Source of the DNA: Bryopsis sp. KO-2023 | Lineage: Eukaryota; Chlorophyta; Ulvophyceae; Bryopsidales; Bryopsidaceae | Direction: 5' to 3' | Assembly: GCA_030272585.1 (NCBI GenBank) | Contig: BSYQ01000003.1 | Coordinates: 8,060,001 to 8,124,000, forward strand | Length of the DNA: 64,000 nucleotides | Shown here: positions 20,293-32,256 of the stretch, one piece after another | Layout: each line of letters opens with the position of its first letter | Numbering within the stretch: position 1 is the first letter of the stretch | Made by a program: the position numbers and the translations under genes | The notes under the pieces: generated by a model | The model's database searches: none | The model's input: only the letters and a program-made list of their open reading frames with translations | Told to the model about the DNA's origin: nothing

Positions 20293-22067
20293 GGAAAAAA
20301 GAAAACTGATCGGCGACATGGTGGGCCATAGATTTCCTAGATCCCGCCAGATTTTCATTCGGAAGTATTTCTTTTATTAATTTCTTTGTGGGTGTGGGGT
20401 GTGGAGATTATGGAACTGGTTATTTGTTCGTTATGTTTGTGTGTGTGCGTTTTTTTTTGTGACATTTTGGAGAGCAAAATTTGAGAATGGAAAGGAAAGT
20501 AAACAAAGAATTTAATTGTACAATTGGGATTTGTGGGTCTGTATTTTGAGCTGTCATCAAAGAAAAAGAAAGAGAACGCATCCAAGCACATTTTCAAGGT
20601 AGACAAATTTTTCGTCGTGAGTCACAGAGGCGGCTGTGGAATTGATTTCATTGTACCAGTGCGTAGCCAAAATCAAGGAGGCAAGGGAAAGGTGGGGTGA
20701 GGGGGGTGAATCGGTTGGCAGCAAAGAGAAACGAATGGGTGAGGATTGGTGGTAACAATGGCTTCGCCGGATAAGATCGTTGGAACTGGCTTGGGGTATT
20801 AAATGGGGTGTATCAAGGGTGATTTAAAACTTTTTTGTTCTTTGTCAATCCAGTTTGCTGGAAGGTTGTCCTTGGGTTGGGAGTGCTCAAAGAAATCGAA
20901 GCTATTGCTGACCCAAGCGGCGGATTAAACGAGGAATAAAAAGTCCCAAGTTGCAGGTCACTGAGCCATCGAGCTTCTGTAAACCACATTGAATATGCAC
21001 GCGTCCGTTCCTTTGGATTTCAAAAAGTCAGGGGACTTCCACAGTAAATCAGATCAGGACGATTGCCTGCTGAGGTGTACACTTGTGAATCAAACCAGTA
21101 AACACCCCAAGAGACATGCGAGGTACTTTTATCATGCCCAATGATACCAACAATTTGGTCAGGTCAGTCTGTTTTGATATCCAAAACATACATTCCAGGT
21201 TACCTTGTGTTCCTTAGATCTTAGCATCAGACATTGTTAATTTTGATGCTTCCTGTTTTCAATCGAATCTTTCCAATGCAAATGAATCCCAAGAAAAACC
21301 TATTAAAACCGTGCGACTATTTTGGATAATACCTCAGAATGTAGTCATACCTTGTATGCATATTGACCTGACTGACCAAAGAAGAATGAGTCTCTTTCCA
21401 TTCAAGATCAGACCTTTCACTGTGCTTATCGCACACACTCCCCGTAGCTTGATTGTTGCTGGTATTGTATTCATTTAGACATGTGTCCACCCTTAAATTG
21501 ACCAAGATATTTGTTCATTCTATTTGGTTACAATTATAGGCCTTCGTGGCATACAGGCAAGCTTCTGCGAAAAAAATAACCATCATACATGACAGAACAT
21601 TGCAAGTCATGGAAGAAATTGTCTTGACATGAATACAGTTTGTTACAAACCCCCTCCACCACAGAGGATGCTTGAAATTGACACGTTGACCATCAACATA
21701 GAAGCTCCTCCAGGTTTCACTTCGCCCTTGTCCCCCCCAAAATTCGTGGATTTTCCTTGATGAAGCCCAGGCCTCATTCTAGCAATTGAAATTTTTTACC
21801 GAACTCCAGCAGCTTTAATGATGGGATCTTTCTTGGGCTGAGCAAACAAAACCCTCCTTTTTTTTCGGTGAACATCCAGTGGAATTGTGTATACGTTCTA
21901 TTTCCAAGTACTCGAATGCACATCGACATGCAGATAGCAGAGCTTTCAAGAAAAAAATAGCAGAGCTTTCAAGAAAAAAATACGTCAAAGTTCAGCATGA
22001 ACTGCAAAGCTCTGCCATGTCAGTACTATTGCATAGTCAAATGCAGGAAACACATCTCCGTGAACCC
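20293..22067. other. Convergent spacer after CHR5-type gene
   Basis: About 1.8 kb holding the 3' UTRs of the CHR5-type gene and of CDC26. AT-rich tracts occur. A perfect 23-bp tandem duplication lies at 21935-21980. No further coding exon was found on either strand. Confidence 0.5.
21935..21980 (+). repeat. Two perfect tandem copies of a 23-bp unit
   Basis: The unit begins TAGCAGAGCTTTCAAG followed by seven A residues. It occurs at 21935-21957 and again at 21958-21980 without mismatch, downstream of CDC26. Confidence 0.85.
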
Positions 22068-22472
22068 CTATGGGGAGAAAAGACAAGAAATACATCTTTC
22101 CAGTGTGCAAATACTTTGCAAATAGACCTTGACCAGTAGTGGAAGTGTTATTTGTGGTACCATAGGCTCTTGCTGCACTGGCACACGATCCCAGTTTTTT
22201 TGTTGCTCCAAAAGGAAAAGCCTATAATAAGTCCCTGGCTACACCTGTTGATTGGTGCTCCCTTCTCGTTGCTTGTCCTGCGACTGTTGCTGCTCATGGA
22301 GTCTTTTCGCCTGGAAATACTATGCGGACGAAAAAAACAGGACGGATGCGTCACCATTGTCGTCCGCATTCGAGAAACCACACCTTTCTCATAGACACCA
22401 AACGCCACATCAACCAACCTCCTGTTTATCCTCTTGTTTGAGTTCGATACGTGTGGGCAGTCTCCTGAGCAT
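22068..22472 (-). CDS. CDC26: CDC26 (APC12), anaphase-promoting complex subunit
   Basis: A very small gene with exons at 22472-22419, 22319-22245 and about 22205-22068. The first 12 residues, MLRRLPTRIELK, are the hallmark of CDC26, whose N terminus threads into the TPR groove of CDC16/APC6 and stabilises it within the APC/C ubiquitin ligase. Exon 2 is a glutamine-rich helix (YFQAKRLHEQQQSQDKQ). Exons 1 and 2 join in phase 0 with GT-AG borders. Exon 3 starts QQKNWDRV and stays open to TAG at 22068, giving about 88 aa. A possible donor at VK/gtctat means the last part is uncertain. It lies 192 bp head to head from the plastid CxxC protein gene. The N-terminal identification is strong; the 3' end is provisional. 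Confidence 0.82.
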
Positions 22473-22664
22473 TTTGTTAACACCACCAACAGAAGGAAAA
22501 CCAGAATCGTTTGATTCAAGGGAGGGACAGAGGTTCACCTTTTAAACGACAAAGAAGGGGTGACTCACAGTACGAACGCAATCCCCTGCCGTATCTCTGC
22601 ACGTATCTCAAAAAGAGTGTTTCAAAACCAGCAGCGTGTGTTATCCCGCAAGTGACTCGCGAAA
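22473..22664. promoter_or_regulatory. 192-bp divergent promoter, CDC26 / plastid CxxC protein
   Basis: Only 192 bp separate the two outward-facing ATGs. This interval must contain both 5' UTRs and transcription starts, so a shared bidirectional promoter is likely. Confidence 0.5.
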
Positions 22665-24075
22665 ATGGCACCTTCATTGGCTTTTGGCATTACTTATGCT
22701 CCCACTAGAGTGACGGCACCCAGTATCCCTTCAAAAAGCCGCTCAGTGTCCTCCAGACGCCAGCCCCGTCTCACGTTGAAGCCTCTCCGCTGCTCCACAG
22801 AGGTGATTCAGCAAATACATCCAACAGATTCTTTAGAACTGAAAATCAGAATAGGTCATTCAAAAACAATCAATGTGCCCAACAAGGAGTTCATGCATTC
22901 ATTGTGGACCAAGATTTGGTTCACATTCTTGCATAGCTCTGATGATTGCATGCATGTACTTTGATGTTTGATTTAATTTGATGGAGGAAATGGGGAGAAA
23001 CAAAATCTTGTGAGGATATTGAACATTTTTTGGTGCAATGCAACGATCAGCCTTCGGAAAGCACTTCATCATCTGAGCCAGAACCAGTAGTGGAAGAGTC
23101 CAATGAAAACAAATGCCCCACCTGTGGCATCGATCTGGAAAATGCACCAGGGGGGTGAGTGCTGAACTGGATAGCAAAATGGACTACCATCGCGTTATAG
23201 CCTACTTTCTGTGATGGGGAAAATTGGCAGAAAAAAAAATGGGAAAATTGGAGAAAGCAGAACTGGAGTGTGACCCACGTTTACTGTCAGATAGCCAATC
23301 CCTCTTACTTCCAACAGACCTTGGTATAGATTGGTGCAAGGGTGGCATATTTGGGGTTGATACCATTACGTTGCAATGTACGGTTAACAAGGTATTTGCT
23401 GGACGTGGATGCACCAAATCCAAATAATTCCCCAAAGATGGAAAAAGCTCGGATAGAGATAAACATCGTGTATATATTGCGTTATGTAGTCTTTCATTCT
23501 TTGTCTTCATATAGTTGTCTGGCAGTTTGTGATTCTTGCTGAAATCCAGTCGAAAAAACGATACAGTGTGGGATGCCTCCAGTATTTTTGATGTTTACTT
23601 TCTCAATCCTTCTGTAACAAATTGGAACTTTGTACATCCCAGGTGCGATAAACTGGGAAGAGTAGCTGGTGGTGTTGGTGCAATTGCTGCGTTTAGCTGG
23701 TGGCCAATAAAAGCTTACAAACCATGTCCTGCCTTGGAAGAGGCCGGAGTGGCCTATGTCAGGTATCAGCACTTCTGCAGTTTCCATTTTTTCATCAAGA
23801 ACCTTAACATGAAATCATTGAAACAATGAAGATCTTGTTTTTTGGAACACAAACTCGCATATCGTCTAGTTGTTTAGAAAAATTAAGAGAGGATTCATTT
23901 GGAGTGCACAATGTCAAGCATTGTGATATCTCTGATATTGCCTGCTAAAGGCAATATTGGGGATGGGTGGGTGCTGGAAGCATTGGCTTATTTTTTCTTC
24001 TGCTTGTGGTTTTCCAGGAAGGGGCAATTGACAAACGATGTCCTTTTTGGTAGAGCAGACGAGATTGAGCTCTGA
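22665..24075 (+). CDS. Plastid-targeted CxxC protein with WWPIKAY motif
   Basis: Four exons (22665-22802, 23051-23154, 23643-23762, 24018-24075) give 139 aa ending in TGA. Residues 1-46 form a typical transit peptide, rich in S, R, P and T and without acidic residues until the end. An acidic linker follows, then NKCPTCGIDLENAPGGCDKLGR, a half zinc-ribbon or DnaJ-like cysteine set. A glycine-rich hydrophobic turn comes next (VAGGVGAIAAFSWWPIKAYK), then PCPALEEAGVAYVRKGQ and a conserved-looking end NDVLFGRADEIEL. I recall similar WWPIKAY-containing small plastid proteins in plants but not a proven function. The last exon was found by phase and by its match to the RxGQxxDxVxFGR tail of that group. 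Gene structure is firm; the role is unknown. Confidence 0.75.
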
Positions 24076-25730
24076 AGCACCTGGCCATTTTCCATCCTTT
24101 TTGTTTTATTCTTTCAGTTGTTGACGTGGCATCCGTCTTTGATGGATTTATCATTAGTCTTGTTGAGCATTTGCGACAATTCAAAATGGCTGAATTTTCA
24201 TTGACAGAAATGAACAGACACCTAATACTTTATCACCAGCACACTACAGGCAGAACCAGCCCTTGCTCACAGTCCCCCCTTGAAATAAAATTGATGATAA
24301 CCTGCAAATTGTTCAGTAGCTTTAATTGCTGAGGAGGAATTATCCACAACTGAATACCGGTGGTGTGCCTGCGGGCAGTCTTTTAACGGGTTTAGGAAAA
24401 CATCCCAGTAGCTCCCCAGCAACCACCAGTGAAACAAGGGAGCTATCAATATGATAACTGAATAACTGTCCCTCTGCAATAATGCTGTTTACAATGCTGC
24501 CTCTCTTGTACAGTTCAACACTTATTCCCCAATGTTTGATGCTACGTTGTGCTAGGGGATCAATTGATTGCCTTAGTCCAAAGTTCAAAACGAATGAATG
24601 AATTTGCTGATGCCCTGAACAAACCCCAGGGATCAGTGGGTCCTTGTTTTACCCAGATATACATACAGACAATGAAGCCCACCTGCCAGGAACTCCTATC
24701 TCACTCAAAAGATCCCTATTTCCCGATAAAAGAATTCATACGGCTATCTGTCTACGCTGCACTAGATCATATCCCAGCTGAAAAAACTGATTTCTTTCTC
24801 AGGTTCGATTTCCATTGCAGATCCCATGGGTGAGTCGGTTTTTCCACTGGAAAAGAGAAAATTCGACACTGTGCATTCCACAAGGGTTGATACAACACCA
24901 CCCACTGTTGGAGACCTACAAAAAATACACACCACAACGGTCTTAATTCATTTAAAGGGCATGGTCGATGGAGATCTAATCATTGGACAAGACCATGAAT
25001 CCTTGCACGAACAGAGAAGACTTTCCGGCCAATTTCCGCACCTTCCATCTTCATCCATCTTATCCACTCCTGGAGGGGAACTACAGTCGACCATTGTTCC
25101 AAACTTTTTGGGTAAAGGAGGTCGATCCCATCGACAGAAAGGCTTCCCAAAAGAAACAAAGAAACTTGTGCTCTGCTGCCAGGCATTGGGTCGATCATCC
25201 ACATCCATTGGGCTCCCCTCAATGCCACTGTGTTGATTCAATGGCAGGGACACAGAACCGTATGGTTTCAACATCAAAACAAAAAGCAACTTGCTCAAGG
25301 CTTGCTTGTCTCTTTTTGCCCATGATTTGATTCATCTGGGAACAAGAAATGTGACCTGCTTTCAACAACCATCCCTTTTCGCTATCGAAACTGATCTTTC
25401 AAAACAGCTCAGTACGGGAAAAAAACGTCACGGAGCTTGTTTTTTAGTGGAAAGAAATGGGGCGGTCAGATATGGAAAGAACTTTTCCGCCACCGTCTCT
25501 TCTGGAACATCAGTCAACACACCTTGGAAAAGCCCCAAGTTCTGATCCCCACAATGAGCTGACTTCATTAGGACCTACAACCGAACGAACCAATGATCAT
25601 AAGAACGAAGAAGCATTTCCATTGGGTCGTGGCCCCACCCCAGATTCTCCAAAGTGCTCATCAGAAAAATCAATTTTCTTTCATTTATGCAATACCAACG
25701 GATTTATTTTTTTTTTAAGATGGGACTTAC
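24076..25730. other. Convergent region holding unresolved last exons of the minus-strand gene
   Basis: This stretch follows the plastid CxxC protein gene. Open minus-strand segments near 25290-24950 (with MDVDDRP and DKMDEDG) may be 3' exons of the disordered protein gene upstream, but I could not join them in phase with confidence. Confidence 0.35.
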
Positions 25731-28700
25731 GCTGAGCAGTTTCCCCTGAATTTCCAACAAACTGTAGTCTCAGTGGAGAGTCTATGTCCATGGCTGAACT
25801 ATCTCTCCTTTTTCGGAATTCATCCAGCTCTCTTGACCATTCAAATTGAACTGTACTATGCTGGTTTTCAGGAGAGACCAAGGCCATGGAGCGCCCTTCA
25901 TTCTCATCCATACTTGGGAATCCTCCCAAACTGTTGCTGGAACCTAGACCCTCCAATACCCCCTGTAAGCACAGCAACATTTCCACCATCTAAAACTGAT
26001 GGGGGGGCTACACAAGATATAACGTGAAATAAAAATTGAACAAAAAAGAGAGAAAGAAATTCGGGTGCAAATGAAGGTATTTCTCCCCAAATTCCAAGCG
26101 AAACAATGATTTGTGGCCGCTTGACTAAATCCCTTCACCTTATTTGAATAAAATGCTACTTACTTTGACTGGGTTGTTTTCTATTCCCATTTCTGAAGAC
26201 CCATCCATGAAATCAATTGCGCTAGAAGTTGTGGCTGAGACTTGTATTCCACTGATTAGAGAGTCGAAGCTCAATTGAACATCTACATCAGAGCTGGCCG
26301 CCGTTTTCACAGGTGATGAAATCTACATCCACACAGCCATTGATATCACCAATCCGTCCCATCATTTTCAAACAGCGGTACGTACTCAGGAAGAGCATAG
26401 AGCTTTCCTTCTGAATCTCATATAGACTGGTAGCAGAACCCTTGCAGGTAAGGCATACTCACATCTATTTCATTTTTCCATCTTTTTCTCCATTTTTCTA
26501 GAACGTCAGTAGTGTCTCTCTCTGCAAAATTGGACTCCTCCCTACCCTGAGAATCACGTCACAATAATTCAAATTAAACATCAATTGCCTTGGGTGGAAT
26601 TTGCAACAATAAGAAATTGCTGAAAACCTGCCCGAGATGGGCTATATTACTAAAATGGATGTCAGCACATTCATTGCAATTTCTTTGAAAGAGGATATCA
26701 TCTTTCCTTGACTAGGCTCGGAGAAGGAAACACCAAAAATCAATTTATATATCCCAAAAAAATTTAGTTCATGTTGGAACTCTTTACACCAAGCAATAAT
26801 TAAATCACCAGGTTTTTTTTACCTGTCCCATCGTACATCCCCACTCTATACCCCCCCCTTCATTTGTGAAGGATGTTGTTGAAGCTTGCTCATCACTGCA
26901 AGAACACCCCAGCGATATCAGTACCACAGATAGTTCCTTTACTGTTTGCACCTCTTGTCCCATTTTTTTGGGGGGATTGCACTGTTGTCACCCATCATTA
27001 CTTCCTTTTCAAACACGTTATTCTGTCGACAAAACTATTCTTTTGGGCTGGGGGGTGCATTGTTGCTATCGTGAAGGAAATAACGAGATATGAAGCAATA
27101 TGTTTCGAGCATTTCTTCCTTCAACTTGCCTGTTGAGGTATTTCTTACAGAGTCTATCCAGCATTTCCTTATGCTTAGCATCTTCTTTGGTGAGTTGCAT
27201 GCTCTTTGCTAGAACAGTGTCGGCATCGAAAGAGTCTAGATTATCGATGTCGAAAAAACTTGGAGTGCTGCTGGTCAGCCTTCCTACTTGGGTTTCCCCC
27301 CCACTCGATTGGGGCAATGTGTTCTCTCCAACCTAGTGTCACAAACACCCCAATCATTCGAACAACAAGATATTCTAGTGCGTTAGTATTGCTATTACTG
27401 TACTTAAAGATGGACACTTTTGAAGTTTTCTGTTGACCAAAATCATATGGAGGCAGCCTTAGCATTTGAAATGGGCTCCAAGGTAGCTTGATGGGTGCGT
27501 ATAATGAATTAATAAATTTGTTCAGGATGTATTCCGAAGGAAAAGTCATATTTGAACGAGTAGCGTGCATGCTATGAACTCAAAACCGAAAGCGAACTGG
27601 TTTTCTAAAACTTTATGATGGTCCAGCCATTGGAGAGATGAATAATATGGATATGACAATTTTACCTCTATCCACCAAAAATCTTTGCCTCCTTTGGCCT
27701 TAGTGGAAGTTTCTTGCGATCCATCTCTCTGTTCTCTTGGCAAAGGAGGCGATTCTCGAAAACGTTTCACCAAAGAGGATATTGTCTCTCCCCGGCCTTC
27801 AACAAAAGATAAACACCATGGTGAAAAAAACAATAACAATTTCATTCCCCCACAATTTTTTATGGTGAGTATCAATGGAGTGAAAGAAGAATCGTGAATT
27901 TGATTGGTTCTCTCTTTGGAATGCATGGAAAATCATCAGGGTGCTGTTTAGCATGTCAAATATGGGGAGTTATGCATATACACAAGAGGGGCTTGGGTCT
28001 ACCTTTCGAAGCATGCCCTTCAGTCTGTCTGTTTGATTTGGTGTCTCTGCCTGTTGAACTGGAGGTAGCCTCATTTTCCCTGCTTTCCTGTCTTGCAGCC
28101 GTTTTTTTGTGTTCGACGACTTTCTCCTTTGACGTTCTTTTCCGCATGGATTGCAGCCTCTTATTGCTGCGTTCCTTCAATCGATTCAAGACATCATTTG
28201 CAACCGGACTCGGCTTCGCAAGCGGACCTTCTTCCTGCGCAAAAAAAGAACGCCAGTTTATACCAGCGATTCTCTCTGACTGCCTCACAAACGTGCGTGT
28301 CGAGGACAGCATCAAGGACGGCGTATACACAGTGCTCGAAGTGGGTCAACGAGGCATTCTGATGACGTCTATATGGAAGGAAAGGAAATGACCTTGACGG
28401 ACGCAATGCTTTTCCCATGGACTGCACCCCGCCGCTCGAAACATCGAGCGTTCCTTCTCTGGCGTGATTAGGCTACGAAGCGCTCCGCGGAACAAGATCA
28501 AGAGCAGGTCACACTGCGAAGCATGACAAAGAATGTTTTTTGTTTTCTATACCTTTATCGGCGAAAGCGCTCTTCGAACAGGGGTACGATTTTTCCTTTG
28601 AATCGTTGGCCGCTGAAGTCCTGTACTCTTGTTTTGGGGAGGATCTTTCGCGAAAATATCTATCGCCCCTTCCGGGAGCTCGCCAAAGTCCACCGACCTC

Positions 28701-28735
28701 GCCACGGGGACGTTGCTCGGCCTTGCTTGGAACAT
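25731..28735 (-). CDS. Unrecognised, mostly disordered protein with FRESPPLPREQR...FWW motif; 3' end unresolved
   Basis: Exons supported on the minus strand are 28735-28553, 28234-28003, 27796-27666, 27332-27130, 26546-26463, 26440-26386, 26322-26164 and 25962-25731. The first three junctions are phase-perfect. The protein begins MFQARPSNVPVARSVDFGEL. It continues with a basic region (LNRLKERSNKRLQSMRKR) and an SLIM-like core (ISSLVKRFRESPPLPREQR, then KDFWWIE). Next come an acidic helix (FDIDNLDSFDADTVLAKS) and a charged helix (VLEKWRKRWKNEID). The rest is S/T-rich with MDIDSP and SSPVK, which look like phosphorylation sites. Two junctions are not settled: the end of exon 4, where a GC donor is possible, and the join from exon 6 to 7. 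No family is recognised; a nuclear or cytoskeletal adaptor is only a guess. Confidence 0.55.
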
Positions 28736-28995
28736 CTGCAAGCTACAGACGCTCGAAACGCCGACAGTTCCAGCGTCGACCAGCCTACAGACCCAATTCC
28801 AGCGTCTCTCTATCAGAGCCCCTTTCTCGCCCGTCGAATTCGCAGGCAGTTTCTGGCTTCCCGAGACGCACCCACCAACTAATTTCTCCACAAAAGGTCA
28901 TTTTGTATTAATTGTCATGACTGTTTGTTGAGTAAATTTGTGAGTGGTGGTGTTATGCCAAACCCAGCAGTGTGTTTTCTGTCTACCTTTTCACC

Positions 28996-30849
28996 ATGAC
29001 TGGAGTTAGGATCGGCGTTCTGGCGTTGCAAGGGGCCTTTCGAGAACACGTGACTTTGTTGAAGAGCATCCCTGGCGTCGAGGCAGTGGAAGTTCGAAAT
29101 GTCGACCAACTGGAATCAGTTTCTGGTTTAATCATTCCTGGAGGGGAAAGCACAACTATGGCGCTGATAGCCCAGCGATGGGGAGTGTTGGATAAACTCA
29201 AGGAACGCGTCCAAAAGGGGTTGCCGGTGTGGGGTACTTGTGCTGGAATGATATTTTTGGCAGACAGGGCTGAAGGTCAGCTGCTTAACTTCAGAGAGGG
29301 GTTTGACTCCACTAAATGAGTTGGAAAGGCAGATAATAATGGCAAAAATATATACGATATCTATCCATGGGAATGCAAAAAATGCTCTCAATCCTGTGGG
29401 AATCAATCATGATTCAAAGTGTTGTTTCCTTACTTGATCATCTGGATGTGGAAAGCTTCAGTGGGCATGTTTGTCCAATGGAATCTTAGATGCCATTACA
29501 TTTTTGAAATTTAATTAGACTTAATTTTTCAAGGATAATTGAATAGTACTGTTGTCCCATTGTAATTCTTGCTGTTGGAATTTGTTTGGATCGATTGCAA
29601 ATAAGACCCCTACCAATAGAAATTTCCACTGACAGGTCAGAAGTCTGGTGGGCAAGCTTTTGTGGGGGGACTGGACATTTGTGTTCATCGTAATTTTTTT
29701 GGAGCTCAGGTATGTGACAGATTCTATGCTTTAGGGCTCCATTATTCTAACTCTGCTAGTGTCTTTATTCTTATTTAATTGGATGATCTTTTGAAGGTGG
29801 AGAGTTTCGAGGCAGAAATTCCTGTCCCAGAGTGCCTGCAGCCTTTTGGCAGGTACATTGTGCAAACATATCTATTTGATGAGTTTGCGTATATCTACCG
29901 ATTGTTGTCTGCAGAGTTCTACCACTGATCGATTGCACCCCCCCCCCAAAAAAAAAAGAAATATAAATATGAAAAGATAAATAATTCAGAAGCCAAGAGA
30001 AAAATAACAGTAGATCCTTGGCAAAAGTGTATCGTCAGCTTCAAAAAATTTATCCCCTCCAAGCATATATGTGTGTGCGTGTGCAGAGCTGTGTTTTTTT
30101 GCAAGACAAAGACAGAGAAATGGACTTTCAGTCTTTCAAAAGAAGTGGAACAGATTCTTCCAGATTCCATTTTTGATGCTAGGACTGAAGTTTGTGGTGG
30201 TAAAGATGGGAGATGAGAAACCGTCTAGTCTCTCCTCTTGGAGAACAGATTTTCTGTGGATGTCTGAAGATCCTCCTTGAACTCTTGCAGCGAACCAATC
30301 AGGGCTGTATTTATTCGAGCGCCTGCGGTTTTGGAGGCTGGCCCTGGTGTGGAGGTGATTAGCTCATTATCGCTCAATGATGTGCAGAGAGCAAAATCTG
30401 GACGAGAGTCTGTCTCAGTGGCAGTACGAACAGAGTCCCTCTTGGCAACAGCCTTCCATCCTGAATTGACTGGGGATGCACGCTGGTAAGTCGGACTGGG
30501 TTGATTTCCCATACAGTTTTTTAAATGCTTGACATATGCACTTACGCACCAGCCCACACTGCACGAGGGTTCACTGAACATAGGCTGTGGATCCCCATAT
30601 ATATATATATGGGTGGGGGGGGGGGGGGTTCTGGTGGGGGAGGCTCTCGGAAAACCGAGAGACTAGCTCGTTCAGGGATGGTCATGATGTGTGCACAGGA
30701 CGCAATTGTTTGTCTCAATGGTAGAGAGCTACGTCAAGAAATCAGGGATGTTGACCGAACCAATATCGGCAATGGAGGCAGAGATCGGGAGGGTCCCGAA
30801 TATCCCCAATGACCTGCCAGTCTTTGGCCACGATCACATTTGTGCATGA
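28996..30849 (+). CDS. PDX2: Pyridoxal 5'-phosphate synthase glutaminase subunit
   Basis: Five exons (28996-29275, 29636-29709, 29797-29852, 30291-30485, 30699-30849) give 251 aa. It is a class I glutamine amidotransferase that releases ammonia from glutamine for the PDX1 synthase, the DXP-independent route to vitamin B6. Visible signatures are [23 protein letters not shown], the nucleophile Cys in GTCAGM and VHRNFFGAQ. Further on are [16 protein letters not shown] and the catalytic His-Glu pair in [11 protein letters not shown]. The C-terminal extension ends NDLPVFG, as in plant PDX2. Length matches the plant family. Intron 4 holds an AT repeat followed by a long G tract. The start codon is 260 bp from that of the divergent gene to the left. 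Confidence 0.96.
30597..30628 (+). repeat. (AT)7 microsatellite followed by an interrupted G tract
   Basis: Seven AT units at 30597-30610 are followed by GGGT and then an unbroken run of 14 G at 30615-30628, within intron 4 of PDX2. It is prone to length variation and to assembly error. Confidence 0.8.
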
Positions 30850-31568
30850 TTGATGAAGTAGCCAGGATTCATATTTTTTTCATCCATCATTGTTTCATTC
30901 CAGCAGCATTTGGGGTCTGGGCTAGTGAGGTTCTCTTACCCCAATCTTTGTGCTAGTCTCCCTCAGCAGCATTCTTTTGACTGATTGCGCCATCCCATTC
31001 TGAGAGCATCATCGGGGAGAGTTGTAGTCTGGGCAGGGCTCTTTGGGAAATTATTCTTGTAATGAACGTTTCAATGTTATCACTTTTTATTCTTATCGAC
31101 TTCCAAGTTGTTATCGGTTTACTTTGCTTCTGTGTTACAATACAACTGCCATTTTTTCTTTCAAATGTACCCCATGCACTCATTGAGTGACATGGCAAAC
31201 TGCCACAATTCAGCCCTGCTCCCCCATAACTGGTCTTACCCAGCTCGTTGTGTCCATTTTGCACTCATTCATATTCGCAAAAAGCTTATCTCACTCTCCA
31301 GAGTTCTGGATGGAATCCACATCTAGGTTCATAATCATAATCATAATTACAACCCACAGCAAAAGAGAGCCATCACCCTCTATGATGCTGGAACAAAGAC
31401 AAAAAGGAAAGAAAAGAAAGAGAATCATCTAGGTTCAGCTAGGTTCATCTAGGTTCGCGATGAAGCATTCCCTTCTGATAATGCTTCCCAGCTTTCAAAA
31501 AATCCACCAAATCCCCCCAAGTGACCGGTTCTCGATTCTTTCTGTCTGGTTGTCGCGTATCCACGAAA
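30850..31568. other. Spacer between PDX2 and cytochrome c
   Basis: About 720 bp containing the PDX2 3' UTR and the cytochrome c promoter. A motif TCTAGGTTCA occurs at 31321-31331 and as three near-tandem copies at 31428-31457, close to the start of cytochrome c. Confidence 0.5.
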
Positions 31569-32256
31569 ATGGCGTCTTTTGCTGAAGCACCCGCTGGGGA
31601 CGTGGCCAAGGGCGCAAAGATATTCAAGACAAAATGCGCTCAGTGCCACGTCGCCGAGAAAGGAGGCGGCCACAAGCAGGCAAGTTCGTTTTTTGTATCC
31701 CTGTTTATTTCGCGCTCGACGAAAAAATGTCGACGCCCAGGGACACTCGTTCGTCTTTTTTGGGGTATTTTTGGGTTTTCTTTTCCTTGAGTGGAACGGG
31801 AGAGTGAAATCTATTGCGCGAGAAGATGATTTAGCGAGATCTGTTGCGTGCTGGCCGTTGAGGTGGTGTGATGGTCTGGTAGGGACCCAACTTGGGTGGT
31901 TTGTTCGGACGAACTTCGGGAACGACGCCTGGCTTCTCTTACTCCAAAGCGAACAAAGAGAAGGGAGTTGTGTGGAGTGAGGAAACCCTTTACGACTACC
32001 TTCTTAATCCCAAAAAATACATCCCCGGTGAGCTCCCTTTCCTTCCTCACAATCAAAAACCTCGCCAAGCCTAACTCATGAAATATTGAATGAAGTTTTT
32101 TTTCCAAAAGACGTCCGTTCGCAAGAAACGTTGCTATTTTTGCGAGGGGAAACACCTGTGGTGGCGGTTGCAGGTACCAAGATGGTCTTCGCCGGGTTGA
32201 AAAAGCCACAAGATCGAGCGGATCTAATTGCCCACTTGAAGAACGCAACCGCATAG
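31569..32256 (+). CDS. CYTC: Cytochrome c
   Basis: Three exons (31569-31679, 31883-32027, 32174-32256) give 112 aa. Cytochrome c shuttles electrons between complexes III and IV in the mitochondrial intermembrane space. The plant-type N extension [11 protein letters not shown] precedes the haem site CAQCH. Later features are [10 protein letters not shown], the [13 protein letters not shown] block and [18 protein letters not shown], which contains the axial Met ligand. The protein is complete and of the usual length. Intron 1 has a GC donor: the exon ends HKQ at CAG and the intron begins gcaagt, joining exactly to GPNLGG in phase 0. The gene lies tail to tail with zeta-COP. Confidence 0.97.
31680..31882 (+). 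other. GC-AG intron in cytochrome c
   Basis: The donor reads CAG/GCAAGT, the usual context for GC-AG introns, and the acceptor is tggtag/GGACCC. Joining here restores the invariant KQGPNL block; no GT donor nearby does so. Confidence 0.85.

Noticed and set aside
22148..22519. Minus-strand frame resembling a secreted peptide (ILVFLLLVVLTKC)
   Set aside because: It starts with TTG, not ATG, and is the shadow of CDC26, whose exons use another frame here.
28540..28911. Three overlapping plus-strand open frames
   Set aside because: They lie antisense to the first exon of the disordered-protein gene and do not splice into PDX2, whose ATG at 28996 is sound.
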